The position numbers were made by a program, and so were the translations under genes. A stretch of 64,000 bases of DNA, from positions 18,287 to 82,286 of the IMG/VR virus record IMGVR_UViG_3300024999_000073; one strand, given 5' to 3'. The first letter of the stretch is position 1, and the number at the start of each line of letters is the position of its first letter. The DNA is from a virus. The notes under the pieces are model-generated. The model did no database searches. It saw only the letters and a list, made by a program, of their open reading frames with translations, and was not told the origin of the DNA. This document shows positions 8,768 through 16,937 of the stretch, piece by piece.

Positions 8768-9590
8768 AGAATTTATCTCTGAATTCATAGATTTCGACGA
8801 GCATGGCAGAGTAAGGGAGAAACCTGCACTCCGTCATAAGTTAGAGGGATTGTTGCCCGAAGAACTAGATGCTATAAAACGGCGGCGCATGGAAGTGAAA
8901 TCGGGCCAATGCAAACCCGAATGTAGTATTTGTAACGGTAGCGGCTATTACAGGTGTGACGTGCCCATTGAACATCCCGATTTCGGTAAACTGTTTATTT
9001 GCCCAAACGTAGACAGGTGGAAACTACCGGGCGCGGTGCGTTATGGCATCACCGAAGAAGAAACCAGAAATCTAAGATGGGATGACCTGGATACATCTAT
9101 AGTCGGAGTCGAGCAGGCAATCCATGACATACGAGCGGTAATGGATCGAGGCTTTGGATGGGTAATGCTAAGCGGAAGCTATGGATTAGGCAAGACCATG
9201 ATGCTCAAGATAGCCATTGGTGCATCTATTAATGCTGGTAAAGACGCCGCTTACGTGCGCATGGCCGAAATCCTGGATAATTTGCGCGAAGGTTTTGATG
9301 AGCGCACGGGAGTATCGGAAACAGCCCGACTTGACTGGTGGACTGACCTCAAAATCCTGGCGATAGACGAAATAGATCGCATTCGGGAAACCGAATATGG
9401 AACAGAAAGGCGGTTTGTGTTATTGGATCGCAGATACGAGCAGGCGTGTAGACAACAAAGCATCACCCTACTTGCCAGCAATATCGAGCCGGAAAAACTA
9501 CCAGGATATTTATCGGATCGCATACTCGATGGTCGTTTTGCAGTTGTCAGATTTGCAGGAAAAAGCAAACGTTCGTCTATGGAGTGGTAG
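8760..9590 (+). CDS. DnaC-like helicase loader ATPase
   Basis: 276 residues. An N-terminal Cys cluster (CKPECSICNGSGYYRC, later FICP, about residues 57-85) probably binds zinc. The AAA+ core has Walker A 'GSYGLGKT' (about 139-146), Walker B 'ILAIDEID' (about 199-206) and 'LLASNIEP' as sensor 1. This is the DnaC/DnaI plan: ATP-dependent loading of the replicative helicase at the origin. It overlaps the initiator gene (ATGACTGA). The helicase itself is not in the window and may be supplied by the host. Confidence 0.8.
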   Translation: MTEEFISEFIDFDEHGRVREKPALRHKLEGLLPEELDAIKRRRMEVKSGQCKPECSICNGSGYYRCDVPIEHPDFGKLFICPNVDRWKLPGAVRYGITEEETRNLRWDDLDTSIVGVEQAIHDIRAVMDRGFGWVMLSGSYGLGKTMMLKIAIGASINAGKDAAYVRMAEILDNLREGFDERTGVSETARLDWWTDLKILAIDEIDRIRETEYGTERRFVLLDRRYEQACRQQSITLLASNIEPEKLPGYLSDRILDGRFAVVRFAGKSKRSSMEW

Positions 9591-9592
9591 GT

Positions 9593-9805
9593 GTGCATTG
9601 CAGAAAAGCGCGCCGCTTATTTTTGTTATGGCACCTTGATAAAGGCCATAGAGCAGGCTATCTGGCGCACGTCAAAGCCTGTCCAGATTGCCAGGCAGAA
9701 TTAAATCGCTTGATGGAACAGGAACGAGCAAGATTGCCGCTAAATCCATATACATTGGAGCAAGAAGCGACGCTAGACGAAGAATTGAAAGGAAATGAGG
9801 TATGA
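9593..9805 (+). CDS. Small HxxxCxxC zinc-finger-like protein
   Basis: 70 residues from the GTG at 9593, chosen because GGAG (9581-9584) lies 8 bases upstream; a GTG at 9584 is possible. The pattern 'HRAGYLAHVKACPDC' resembles the zinc finger of anti-sigma factors (HxxxCxxC). The rest is charged and helical, with no membrane segment. It sits between the helicase loader and the LexA-like gene and overlaps the latter by ATGA, so a regulatory role is plausible. Confidence 0.5.
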   Translation: MHCRKARRLFLLWHLDKGHRAGYLAHVKACPDCQAELNRLMEQERARLPLNPYTLEQEATLDEELKGNEV

Positions 9806-10056
9806 GTCCAAGAAAAGAATATGAAACTGGTATTGAAGCACGCAAGAATATAGTTGCATACATTCGCAGATTTACAGCCGTAAATGGCTACTCTCCGAAT
9901 TTGCGTGAAATCATGGATGCATGTGATTTATGCAGCACATCTCTAGTCAGCCATCATCTTATAAGATTACGAGAAGCAGGCGTGATTTCGTATAAAGACA
10001 AATTAACAAGAACACTACGCGTAATCGAACGAGAGGCAGAAATTGGACAAACCTGA
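9802..10056 (+). CDS. Stand-alone LexA-type winged-helix DNA-binding protein
   Basis: 84 residues. 'RKNIVAYIRRFTAVNGYSPNLREIMDACDLCSTSLVSHHLIRLREAGVI' matches the LexA N-terminal DNA-binding domain in spacing and key positions (GYSPxxREI, recognition helix SxxxVxxHLxxLxxxGxI). The catalytic Ser/Lys autocleavage domain is absent. It could compete with host LexA for SOS-type operators or act as a phage repressor that does not respond to RecA. Three GAAC-N4-GTTC-like palindromes in the window (17116, 27072, 27770) are possible targets. ATGA overlap with the upstream gene. Confidence 0.75.
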   Translation: MSPRKEYETGIEARKNIVAYIRRFTAVNGYSPNLREIMDACDLCSTSLVSHHLIRLREAGVISYKDKLTRTLRVIEREAEIGQT

Positions 10057-10270
10057 GACGAAAAACGTTGGTGCAGATGGTAGCATGAGAGGGCTATTGA
10101 TGTTCATGCTATCGAGCTATTTAGAGTGGGCAACCGTGCTTATGCTTGCGGGAATATTTAAGTGGATCCAGGCTGAACCGCTGGCGATATTGTGCATAAC
10201 CCTACTTGGTGGCACAGTTCAGGTGATCGTGACATTCTACGTGATGATGAAAATGTTCGAGGTGAAATAG
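10043..10270 (+). CDS. Small two-helix membrane protein
   Basis: 75 residues from a TTG at 10043 preceded by AGAGG. Two hydrophobic helices (about 17-42 and 46-71). It overlaps the LexA-like gene by 14 bases. No family recognised. Confidence 0.5.
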   Translation: MDKPETKNVGADGSMRGLLMFMLSSYLEWATVLMLAGIFKWIQAEPLAILCITLLGGTVQVIVTFYVMMKMFEVK

Positions 10271-10271
10271 C

Positions 10272-10601
10272 ATGAAGGCTGCTGCAGAAGTTCGAGAGCA
10301 TATTTGGAATAAATCGAGAGCCATCGAAACCGGTGTCGTTGAGCGCAGAATAACCTCACGTGGAGAGAAAGGCGCGATCATAGGCTGGCTGAACAAGACC
10401 TGTGGCGGCAGCGATAACAGGCATTTGCTTCTAGGATTCCTGTTCTACGGTGACAACAACATGAGCACCTATGAGTTGACAGATGCGGAGTGGCAAGTCC
10501 TTTATGAGTGGTGTGGCTTCTTTGAAGAAGACAACACCTGGCATGTGGCGCAAACGTTTCTCGATAATGTCAAAACCGTGATGGAGGCTATGAGAACATA
10601 A
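10272..10601 (+). CDS. Unknown 109-residue soluble protein
   Basis: Begins one base after the upstream stop. The first half is basic ('REHIWNKSRAIETGVVERRITSRGEKGAIIGWLNK'), the second acidic and aromatic ('TDAEWQVLYEWCGFFEEDNTWHVAQTFLDNV'). No recognised domain. Same strand and tight spacing place it in the early operon. Confidence 0.5.
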   Translation: MKAAAEVREHIWNKSRAIETGVVERRITSRGEKGAIIGWLNKTCGGSDNRHLLLGFLFYGDNNMSTYELTDAEWQVLYEWCGFFEEDNTWHVAQTFLDNVKTVMEAMRT

Positions 10602-10618
10602 GAGGCAAGTAGGATGTC

Positions 10619-10918
10619 TTGAATCGATATGCAGCTAAAGTTGACGCCAACCAGGCCGAGATCGTTGAAGCTGTCCGAAAGATTGGAGTCAGCGTTCTAC
10701 TCTTGCATACTGTTGGTAAAGGATGTCCCGATAATCTCTGGGGCATAGACATAGACAGTGAATTTAGTGTGAATATTCTGGTGGAAATCAAAACCGAGAA
10801 AGGCAAGTTGACTCCTGACGAGGAGATATTCTTTGATACCTGGCGTGGGCAGGTATGCATTATCAGGAGCGTAGAAGAGGCAGTAGAATTAGTCAATCAG
10901 ATCAGAAATAAGAGGTAA
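10619..10918 (+). CDS. PD-(D/E)xK nuclease-like protein (VRR-NUC/Hjc type)
   Basis: 99 residues from a TTG at 10619 with AGGA upstream. 'RYAAKVDANQAEIVEAVRKIGVSVLLLHTVGKGCPDNLWGI' gives the helix, strand and acidic 'CPD' position; 'NILVEIKTEKGKLTPDEEIFFDTW' supplies the E-x-K core and following helix. This is the layout of small Holliday-junction resolvases and VRR-NUC nucleases found in phage replication modules. The substrate cannot be told from sequence. It sits among small early genes. Confidence 0.65.
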   Translation: MNRYAAKVDANQAEIVEAVRKIGVSVLLLHTVGKGCPDNLWGIDIDSEFSVNILVEIKTEKGKLTPDEEIFFDTWRGQVCIIRSVEEAVELVNQIRNKR

Positions 10919-10922
10919 AGAG

Positions 10923-11162
10923 ATGGACAACAATAGTGAAAATAAAGTGGAAGTGAAAAACGAAATGTCAATAATAGTATCCAGAGGTTCTCCTTGTATG
11001 GAGATTTCCCTATCAAACCAAGGTAGCATGAAAAGCATTTGGATGCTCACAATGCGGAAATCAAGCTCATGGATTGTGTTAAATTGGGATCATTGGCCTA
11101 TTCTAGTAGGTATGGTTGAGCAGGCCATTCAAGCACGTGACGATATATTAGCGGAAAAGTGA
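10923..11162 (+). CDS. Unknown 79-residue protein
   Basis: Good ribosome site (AAGAGGTAAAG) before the ATG. Mixed beta-strands with several Trp residues ('WMLTMRKSSSWIVLNWDHWP') and a C-terminal helix. No recognised family. Its TGA overlaps the next ATG. Confidence 0.45.
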   Translation: MDNNSENKVEVKNEMSIIVSRGSPCMEISLSNQGSMKSIWMLTMRKSSSWIVLNWDHWPILVGMVEQAIQARDDILAEK

Positions 11163-11281
11163 TGAAGAAGTATATCGAGAAGGTCAATAAATATATAAAC
11201 GAGAACATCTATACGCTCTCATTTTATGCGTTGTTAGTCGTGATTGTGCTATGTACCCCTACAGGAGTTCGTGGTGGCTAA
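11162..11281 (+). CDS. 39-residue single-helix membrane protein
   Basis: ATG overlaps the upstream TGA. A charged N-terminal helix ('MKKYIEKVNKYINENI') leads into one transmembrane segment ('LSFYALLVVIVLCTP'). It overlaps the next gene by 8 bases. One of several very short membrane proteins in this genome. Confidence 0.45.
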   Translation: MKKYIEKVNKYINENIYTLSFYALLVVIVLCTPTGVRGG

Positions 11282-11597
11282 GTTCAAAATCCTACGGATT
11301 GATGAGACTTTCGAGGTCCCATCAGAGGTGGCGAAGTGCCCGATATGCGGGTCTAAGTTATTCGCGTCCTTTGAGGAATGGAATCATGGCGGCGACGGAT
11401 TACTTATCGGAGTCGATGTCCATCTGGATTGCGAAGCCGAACCTGATGACATAAACTCACAAGAGTGGAAAAGCTGGTTTGCTGGTCACTATCAGACACC
11501 GTATGTATATTGGTTGCCAGTATGTATTGCAGTTGAAAAATGGACAACTGCAAACTTTCGTTTCTGCAACGAGAAAACAGATGCAGAAAACTGGTAG
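11274..11597 (+). CDS. Small zinc-ribbon-like protein
   Basis: 107 residues from the GTG at 11274, the second of two adjacent GTG codons, chosen for spacing from AGGAG. 'AKCPICGSKL' gives a CxxCG knuckle at about residues 20-24; a partner pair is less clear (Cys near 55 and later). The rest is acidic with many Trp and Tyr. Function unknown. Confidence 0.5.
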   Translation: MAKFKILRIDETFEVPSEVAKCPICGSKLFASFEEWNHGGDGLLIGVDVHLDCEAEPDDINSQEWKSWFAGHYQTPYVYWLPVCIAVEKWTTANFRFCNEKTDAENW

Positions 11598-11664
11598 CCT
11601 GGAAAGCATCGGTAGCGATAATGGCAGATGAAATCTGCGAACATTCGCAGGAATAGAGGCTGAA

Positions 11665-11949
11665 ATGGCGGAGAAATATAAGTATCATTGTACTCCAGTA
11701 CCAGGAACGTTGTGCAAAGAAGAAGCACAATGGCTGGTTTGGTTCGAGAAATGTGGTAATTTATACACATACATGTGTACTCATCATGCAACGGAAGCGA
11801 TGAAAAACGGTGTGGATGGCTACGCTGTGATTTGTGTTCGCTCTTTTGAAGATGCTGTGTGCCTGTGTATGCCTGACATTGAGAAGGCCATAGAAATATT
11901 CCTGAATTCAGTTGAGAGCGCCGTAGGATTTCAAAAGCATGGACGATAA
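11665..11949 (+). CDS. Unknown Cys/His-rich 94-residue protein
   Basis: Cys and His residues are scattered (HCTPVPGTLC, 'YMCTHHATEA', 'VICVRSF', 'CLCMP'), which hints at metal binding. It follows a 67-base gap holding one copy of the dispersed near-palindrome (11636-11649) and overlaps the methyltransferase start by 11 bases. Function unknown. Confidence 0.45.
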   Translation: MAEKYKYHCTPVPGTLCKEEAQWLVWFEKCGNLYTYMCTHHATEAMKNGVDGYAVICVRSFEDAVCLCMPDIEKAIEIFLNSVESAVGFQKHGR

Positions 11950-14560
11950 AATCTTGCAAGACTTTTTAGAGCAATTCAAAGCCGAGGATTGGTATGGCCT
12001 ATATCATGGAGGCTGGAAGAACGAAGTAATACCGGCGTCTCAAAGCCATCCCGCGAAATTCAGCCGTCGCTTGATTCGTCGTATCTACGAACATGCCTTT
12101 GCGGAAGGCTGGTTGAAAAAAGGATTGCGAGTGCTGGATATTTTCGGAGGCGTCGCACTTGGAAGTTTGGACGCCATGCAGATGGGATTGAATTGGGTGG
12201 GCGTAGAGATAGAGCCGCGCTGGGTTGCATGTGGGATGGGCGGCCATTGCGACGGCCAACCCATCGTAGTTGAGGCCAAACCTGGGATTCGAGGTTGGTA
12301 TGTGGTGTACAGAGATGGCGAGAACGGAAACTTCAGCGAGTTCTACATCGGAGTAAACGGAGAACCCAGTCAAGACGAGCCGGATGGCGAGGGTTTCAAG
12401 TCACGCAAAATCGCGCTTGCATTTGCGCATGAACTTGACATGGACGGCCTGGAGCTACGCAAGGTCAGGGAGGGTCAGACTTTCGCCAAAGCCTCTTTAT
12501 GTGGGAACAAAGAAAAGCACGAAGCGCACGAGATCAAAGGCAATATCCAGCTTTGGAACGATAAATATGCGGGAATGCCACATTGGGGAACTGCGGTCTT
12601 ATTGAAAGGCGACTCTCGCAAGCTCAGGAAAGTATTGGCCGAGAATGGGCATCTAGGGAGCCAGGACATGAGCGCGAGTAGCCCTCCATTCCAGGAGACT
12701 AATGCCGATGGAGGCTGGCAAATGTTGGGAAAGTACGCCCGCCAGGGCCGCTTGACGGTAGACCAGGTGAAAGGTAAATCGGACAAATCCTACCCTTCTT
12801 GGGAAGAAAGCAGAGATACAGGCCCCGGAGACGCAGCCGAGAACCTGTCAAATTTTGACAACGGCGATTACCAGGCGATAGTTAGCTCACCCCCTTATGC
12901 TGAGACCGGATTGCGCAACATTGACGACAAGGCGGAGATAATCAATCAAGGACGTAGAGAGCGCGGGGAAGTGCAAGGTGGGACGGGCAGAAGCGGGGTG
13001 TTAGGGCAATCGCTGATACAGGGAGACGGGTATGGATTGGCGCCCGAAAATCTAGGCAATCTACAGCCCGATGGCTTCGATGCCTGTCTTGCGTCACCTC
13101 CATACGCCCAGGCCAGGATAGAAGGGCAAGGCGACGAGGGAGCGTCGGGGTTACGCAACGAAGACGGAAGTTTTGTACGTGGGTCTGAGGGCTGGCAGAA
13201 GCGAGTAGAACTTGGCGACCGCTACGGCGAAACCCCCGGCCAACTTGGAAGTCTAGAAGCTGAGCATTTTGATTTTGAGGTAGGGAGTCCGCCATTCATA
13301 GCGCAGGGTGGGGGTGGGAATGTTACATCCACAGGAGGCCCATTAGCAGATGCAAGTATGATAAAGCGACATGGGGCAGGAAATTCTGCATCGATGGCTT
13401 ATGGGGAGGACTCAGCTAACCTGGCGGCGATGGATGGCGAGGGCTTTGATGATGCTGTGGAGAAATCTTGCGAACATTCGCAGGATAATGGGCAGCCGGA
13501 TTTAGCCCTTAGCTCTCCACCCTATGTTTCCGGTGGGCATCACCCAGATCAAACCGGGGCTTGGGGAGGGCGACTCAACGTTATTGATGAGAGCGAGGCT
13601 AGTTACGGCAAACAGATCGGGCAAATGGGGCAAATGGATGTTAAGGACTTTGATTTAGCCGCAGCCAGTCCGCCATTTAGTGAGAGTTTGAGCGGGGATA
13701 GGGTGATACCTGAAATAAGAGTAGCCAGAGCACGAGCAATGGGTCTTATAAGCGCGGCGGATGTATCCCCCATTGATTCAGAGAAATTTGGGGAACGTTC
13801 GCAAGAAATAGGCGGGGAGGCAGCCCAGCTTTCTCATATGGCAAATACCGAAGCAGATTTCGACCTCTCCGCGACTTCTCCTCCATACGCGGACTCGGTG
13901 AACTCTGAGAAATCGGGGATAGATTTCAGCAAAGGCCAGTTGGATTATCCGGGCCGGAAACTACACGAATCACGTATTACCATGCAAAAGCGGCACCACA
14001 ACGACCGCAATTATGGACAAGAGCCGGGCCAGCTTGGAGCTATGGAAGACAAAGCATTCGAGGGTTCGGTGTCAAGTCCTCCATTCGAGGCCAGCACCGG
14101 CGACCGTCCTAGTGCGAGCATACGCGCTACTTTCGATAGAGGCGAAACCGTGTTCGGGCCAGCGATGTTGAACGACAGCGGGTATGGTGCAGATAGTGGC
14201 AACATCGGTAATGACAGCGGCATGGACTTCTGGTCGGCGTCCAAGCAGATACTCCAGGAGCTTTTTTCCGTACTTCGTCCTGGGGCAAAAGCCATCTTCG
14301 TTTTAAAGCGATATATCAAGGATTCCAAGATTGTTCAGTTCCCGGCGCAATGGGCCTATCTAGCTGCTACAGTTGGGTTTATACCCCTGCATTGGCACAA
14401 GTGCTGGATGATCGAAGACAGAGGCACACAATATGACCTATTCGGCGGCAAAATAGAGAAGATCACAGCCAGGTACTCATTCTTCCGCAGACTGCACGCC
14501 AAGAAATACCCGCACCTGGAAATTCAATACGAAGATGTGATTTGTTTTCTTAGACCGTAG
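11939..14560 (+). CDS. DNA methyltransferase with eight SPP[Y/F] motifs
   Basis: 873 residues. The SAM-binding motif I is 'LDIFGGVALGS' (about 66-76). Catalytic-type motif IV, (S/A/T/G)SPP[Y/F], occurs eight times, with its Ser at about 248, 317, 386, 450, 526, 577, 647 and 713; standard enzymes have one. Repeat units of 51-76 residues usually carry 'YGxxxGQLGxM' and 'FD' before the motif. The C-terminal 110 residues ('LFSVLRPGAKAIFVLKRYIKDSKIVQFPAQW') complete the Rossmann fold. Motif order I then IV fits amino-methyltransferases acting on adenine N6 or cytosine N4. Two copies of the dispersed near-palindrome lie in frame (13469, 13790). Modification protecting phage DNA is the likely role; the reason for eight motifs is unknown. 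Confidence 0.8.
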   Translation: MDDKILQDFLEQFKAEDWYGLYHGGWKNEVIPASQSHPAKFSRRLIRRIYEHAFAEGWLKKGLRVLDIFGGVALGSLDAMQMGLNWVGVEIEPRWVACGMGGHCDGQPIVVEAKPGIRGWYVVYRDGENGNFSEFYIGVNGEPSQDEPDGEGFKSRKIALAFAHELDMDGLELRKVREGQTFAKASLCGNKEKHEAHEIKGNIQLWNDKYAGMPHWGTAVLLKGDSRKLRKVLAENGHLGSQDMSASSPPFQETNADGGWQMLGKYARQGRLTVDQVKGKSDKSYPSWEESRDTGPGDAAENLSNFDNGDYQAIVSSPPYAETGLRNIDDKAEIINQGRRERGEVQGGTGRSGVLGQSLIQGDGYGLAPENLGNLQPDGFDACLASPPYAQARIEGQGDEGASGLRNEDGSFVRGSEGWQKRVELGDRYGETPGQLGSLEAEHFDFEVGSPPFIAQGGGGNVTSTGGPLADASMIKRHGAGNSASMAYGEDSANLAAMDGEGFDDAVEKSCEHSQDNGQPDLALSSPPYVSGGHHPDQTGAWGGRLNVIDESEASYGKQIGQMGQMDVKDFDLAAASPPFSESLSGDRVIPEIRVARARAMGLISAADVSPIDSEKFGERSQEIGGEAAQLSHMANTEADFDLSATSPPYADSVNSEKSGIDFSKGQLDYPGRKLHESRITMQKRHHNDRNYGQEPGQLGAMEDKAFEGSVSSPPFEASTGDRPSASIRATFDRGETVFGPAMLNDSGYGADSGNIGNDSGMDFWSASKQILQELFSVLRPGAKAIFVLKRYIKDSKIVQFPAQWAYLAATVGFIPLHWHKCWMIEDRGTQYDLFGGKIEKITARYSFFRRLHAKKYPHLEIQYEDVICFLRP

Positions 14561-14569
14561 GAGACAAAA

Positions 14570-14647
14570 ATGGCGCATAAAATGAATATGCCTATTATCG
14601 AAATTGTATTAAGGGAGCGAAACCATAATGAGATACAAACTGACTGA
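14570..14647 (+). CDS. Possible 25-residue leader peptide
   Basis: GTAGGAG lies six bases before an ATG at 14570; the frame ends inside the next gene, whose start it overlaps by 20 bases. This could couple translation. Too short to judge coding by composition. Confidence 0.25.
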   Translation: MAHKMNMPIIEIVLRERNHNEIQTD

Positions 14648-14873
14648 TGAAATCCGACAGAGTATTGAACCAATTATGTGGGGGAAACGTGCGCTAAAGA
14701 ACCTTGACGGAGAATACATAGACCTATGTGTAGATTGTTACTTCGATGCTGGCTTTGACGATGAACACGGCGATCATCCCGATCTCATCACAGGCGAGGC
14801 TATCTACAATCCGCGCAATGACCATTGTGCGGTATGTGGGAAGCCGCTTTTTGAGATAGACAATAGTGACTAG
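14628..14873 (+). CDS. Small zinc-binding-like protein
   Basis: 81 residues. Two Cys pairs, 'DLCVDC' (about 33-36) and 'HCAVCGK' (about 67-70), fit a zinc ribbon. The C-terminus 'FEIDNSD' is nearly the same as that of the next protein ('IEFDNSD'), so the two may be diverged copies. Function unknown. Confidence 0.5.
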   Translation: MRYKLTDEIRQSIEPIMWGKRALKNLDGEYIDLCVDCYFDAGFDDEHGDHPDLITGEAIYNPRNDHCAVCGKPLFEIDNSD

Positions 14874-14901
14874 TCATAAAGGATATTGAAAGGGTATTGA
14901 A

Positions 14902-15168
14902 ATGACTGACAATATAATGTTGATTGATATAATGGACGCTCATTACTATAGGAATACCGACCGATTCTGCCCAAGCTGTGGAGACAAGACAGTTATAGTC
15001 CTCCCAGAGATTCAGGAAGAAAATGCGGGCGATCAATATTTGTGCTATTCTTGTAGGTTTGGTGCTTTTGGTATTGGTTCTGATTATTCTGATTTAAATG
15101 ATGGCGAAAAGGAATCTATCATTGTTCAAGTGACAAAACGGCTTATAGAATTCGACAATAGCGACTAG
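14902..15168 (+). CDS. Small zinc-ribbon protein
   Basis: 88 residues with 'FCPSCGDK' (about 23-26) and 'YLCYSCRFG' (about 48-51), a clear four-Cys zinc ribbon. The tail 'IEFDNSD' repeats the upstream gene's tail. Such ribbons in phages often bind nucleic acid or host RNA polymerase; that is not shown here. Confidence 0.55.
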   Translation: MTDNIMLIDIMDAHYYRNTDRFCPSCGDKTVIVLPEIQEENAGDQYLCYSCRFGAFGIGSDYSDLNDGEKESIIVQVTKRLIEFDNSD

Positions 15169-15177
15169 GTGACAACA

Positions 15178-15390
15178 ATGAAATGTATAATCGAACGTTA
15201 TGGATATAAAACAATGTGGGAATTTGGTGACAGGGAGAAGTTTGAAGAATATGAATTAGAACTTCCAACATCAGTTTTATTGATTGGAAACAAACTTAGA
15301 CTTCCAGATAACCGAATAGTAGAGATTTTTGATACTCTATATGATGTCAATATAGCTACTCAAATCGTGCGTGTTTTTGCTACATTTTAA
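15178..15390 (+). CDS. Unknown 70-residue protein
   Basis: Start at the ATG at 15178, with AGGTG upstream, rather than the GTG nine bases earlier. Beta-rich; no motif recognised. Last gene before the first 44-bp intergenic element. Confidence 0.45.
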   Translation: MKCIIERYGYKTMWEFGDREKFEEYELELPTSVLLIGNKLRLPDNRIVEIFDTLYDVNIATQIVRVFATF

Positions 15391-15401
15391 TATGGCAGGC
15401 A

Positions 15402-15445
15402 CCGCGGGAAAACGAAGCGCGTTTGAAAAAACGGGTTTTAAGGGG
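15402..15445 (+). repeat. 44-bp bipartite intergenic element, copy 1
   Basis: CCGCGGGAAAA, 13 variable bases, then AAAAAACGGGTTTTAAGGGG. The same two blocks at the same spacing recur at 25241 and 26965. It lies 57 bases before the next gene's ATG. Confidence 0.7.
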
Positions 15446-15502
15446 TAAAATTGAGGCCTCGACAGAGAGGCAGAATTGCGGATTTAGAACCGGAGGCGAA
15501 GA

Positions 15503-16033
15503 ATGAAAATCTCACAGCAAAAGATAAACGTGTTCTCGCAGGGGGATAACGGCCTGGAAGAACTGACATCTATTTCAATGCCGTTGGAGAAAGCATCGTC
15601 AACGTTCTTAGAGCGAGTCCTGATAGAACATTTGCATAAAGGGGATCATGATTTTATAAGCGAAACATTCTCATCGAAAAGTCTTTCACTTAGCGAAGCT
15701 GAAATAATACGCCATATCCTCAGAAATATTCCCCCAGTATCTTCTTATCAAACCCTGAACGAGCTTATGGGCGGTGATATTACCAATGAGGATGAACTCA
15801 GGATAGCAGCGATTGGGAAGATCAGCCAGGAATATCCTGGGGTAATTATCCGCGTAATTGACGTAAGCGAATTGGCTGGCGAGATGCGGGTGCGCTTTTT
15901 CAAGGATGGTTTTTACCAGGAGGAAAAAATCTTCCTGGACTTTAACACTAGATTTGACCCCAAAAAGATCGAAAAACCAACGAAAATCAATAAATTTGAT
16001 GGCCTTAAAGATGCCATTACTTCAAATAAGTAA
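15503..16033 (+). CDS. Unknown 176-residue protein
   Basis: Start has CGGAGG upstream. Mixed alpha/beta: a helical region (about 25-95) and a beta region ('EYPGVIIRVIDVSELAGEMRVRFFKDGFYQEEKIFLDF'). No known family recognised. It lies between the 44-bp element and the next DNA-binding-like gene, possibly sharing its transcript. Confidence 0.5.
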   Translation: MKISQQKINVFSQGDNGLEELTSISMPLEKASSTFLERVLIEHLHKGDHDFISETFSSKSLSLSEAEIIRHILRNIPPVSSYQTLNELMGGDITNEDELRIAAIGKISQEYPGVIIRVIDVSELAGEMRVRFFKDGFYQEEKIFLDFNTRFDPKKIEKPTKINKFDGLKDAITSNK

Positions 16034-16159
16034 TGAAAGCGCGAATTGAAGATCAGGTTATAAACGATGTGATTTGAGGCTCAGAAAAATGATGTGAGCT
16101 AGAAAATTTCCAAAAATGTCATGTGGTTTCAATGTGATTTAGAAAGCGGAGGCAAAGCG

Positions 16160-16933
16160 ATGGAAGTCCAGGTAGGAAGTCCTAATATAGGCATAGCGTG
16201 GCCGAAACAAGACTACGCCGTCTACCGGCTTAGCGACGCCGATATTGTCGCCGACGAAGACCAGGCGGTCTTGATAGCGTTGCGAGACTCGATGACCGCG
16301 TGTGCGTTTGGGATAGGGGACATCGTCACCAAAACCGTGATTGCCAACGCTAGCAAGGGCTACCAGGTGACGTCAGACCGCATATTTAGAGCGATAGCCA
16401 GGTTTTGTGGGCGGTCGGCCAGGACAGTTCGCTACTATTTCGAGACCGCCAGTTTCTTTGGGCCGGAGACGCGGGAGGAATTCGGGATACTTAGTTTCTC
16501 TCATTTCGTCTTTGCCAGGTCTTGCGGCGACAAATGGCGCGAAGTATTGGAGTACGCGGCCATAAATCCAGGCGCGACCGTAGGCGAGCTTATAGTCTTG
16601 TTCCAAGACGAAGCCCCAGTAGATACAGAGGCAAATAACGAAATGCGTGAACGTTCGCAGATTTACACAGGGGAGGCGGAGGATCTGGGAGAAGCCGACG
16701 CCGAAGAAATGTGTGAACGTTCGCAGGATTACATAAGGCAGCATGAGGCATACGGGATGATCGTCGAGCTTGGGGAAGTGAAGGAGAGTTTGACGGCATT
16801 AGCCAGGATAGTAGGTGGAGTCGCAGACCGGGAATTGCAACACCGGGCAGAGCGAGCGATAAAAGAACTGGACAGAGTATTGGGGGAATTGGTCAGAATA
16901 GCTGAGCGGAAGATGACCGTAGAAACAGGATAG
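16160..16933 (+). CDS. Possible DNA-binding regulator with internal repeat
   Basis: 257 residues from the ATG at 16160 (CGGAGG nine bases upstream). 'SDRIFRAIARFCGRSARTVRYYFETASFF' (about 74-102) reads as a helix-turn-helix, and 'WREVLEYAAINPGATVGELIVLF' (about 126-148) as a second helical unit, loosely like KorB/ParB-type or SAP-like modules. Residues 160-200 hold a 22-codon direct duplication, each copy carrying the near-palindrome read as ERSQ. The C-terminal third is a coiled coil ('VKESLTALARIVGGVADRELQHRAERAIKELDRVL'). Promoter and terminator elements follow directly. Confidence 0.45.
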   Translation: MEVQVGSPNIGIAWPKQDYAVYRLSDADIVADEDQAVLIALRDSMTACAFGIGDIVTKTVIANASKGYQVTSDRIFRAIARFCGRSARTVRYYFETASFFGPETREEFGILSFSHFVFARSCGDKWREVLEYAAINPGATVGELIVLFQDEAPVDTEANNEMRERSQIYTGEAEDLGEADAEEMCERSQDYIRQHEAYGMIVELGEVKESLTALARIVGGVADRELQHRAERAIKELDRVLGELVRIAERKMTVETG

Positions 16934-16937
16934 AACG

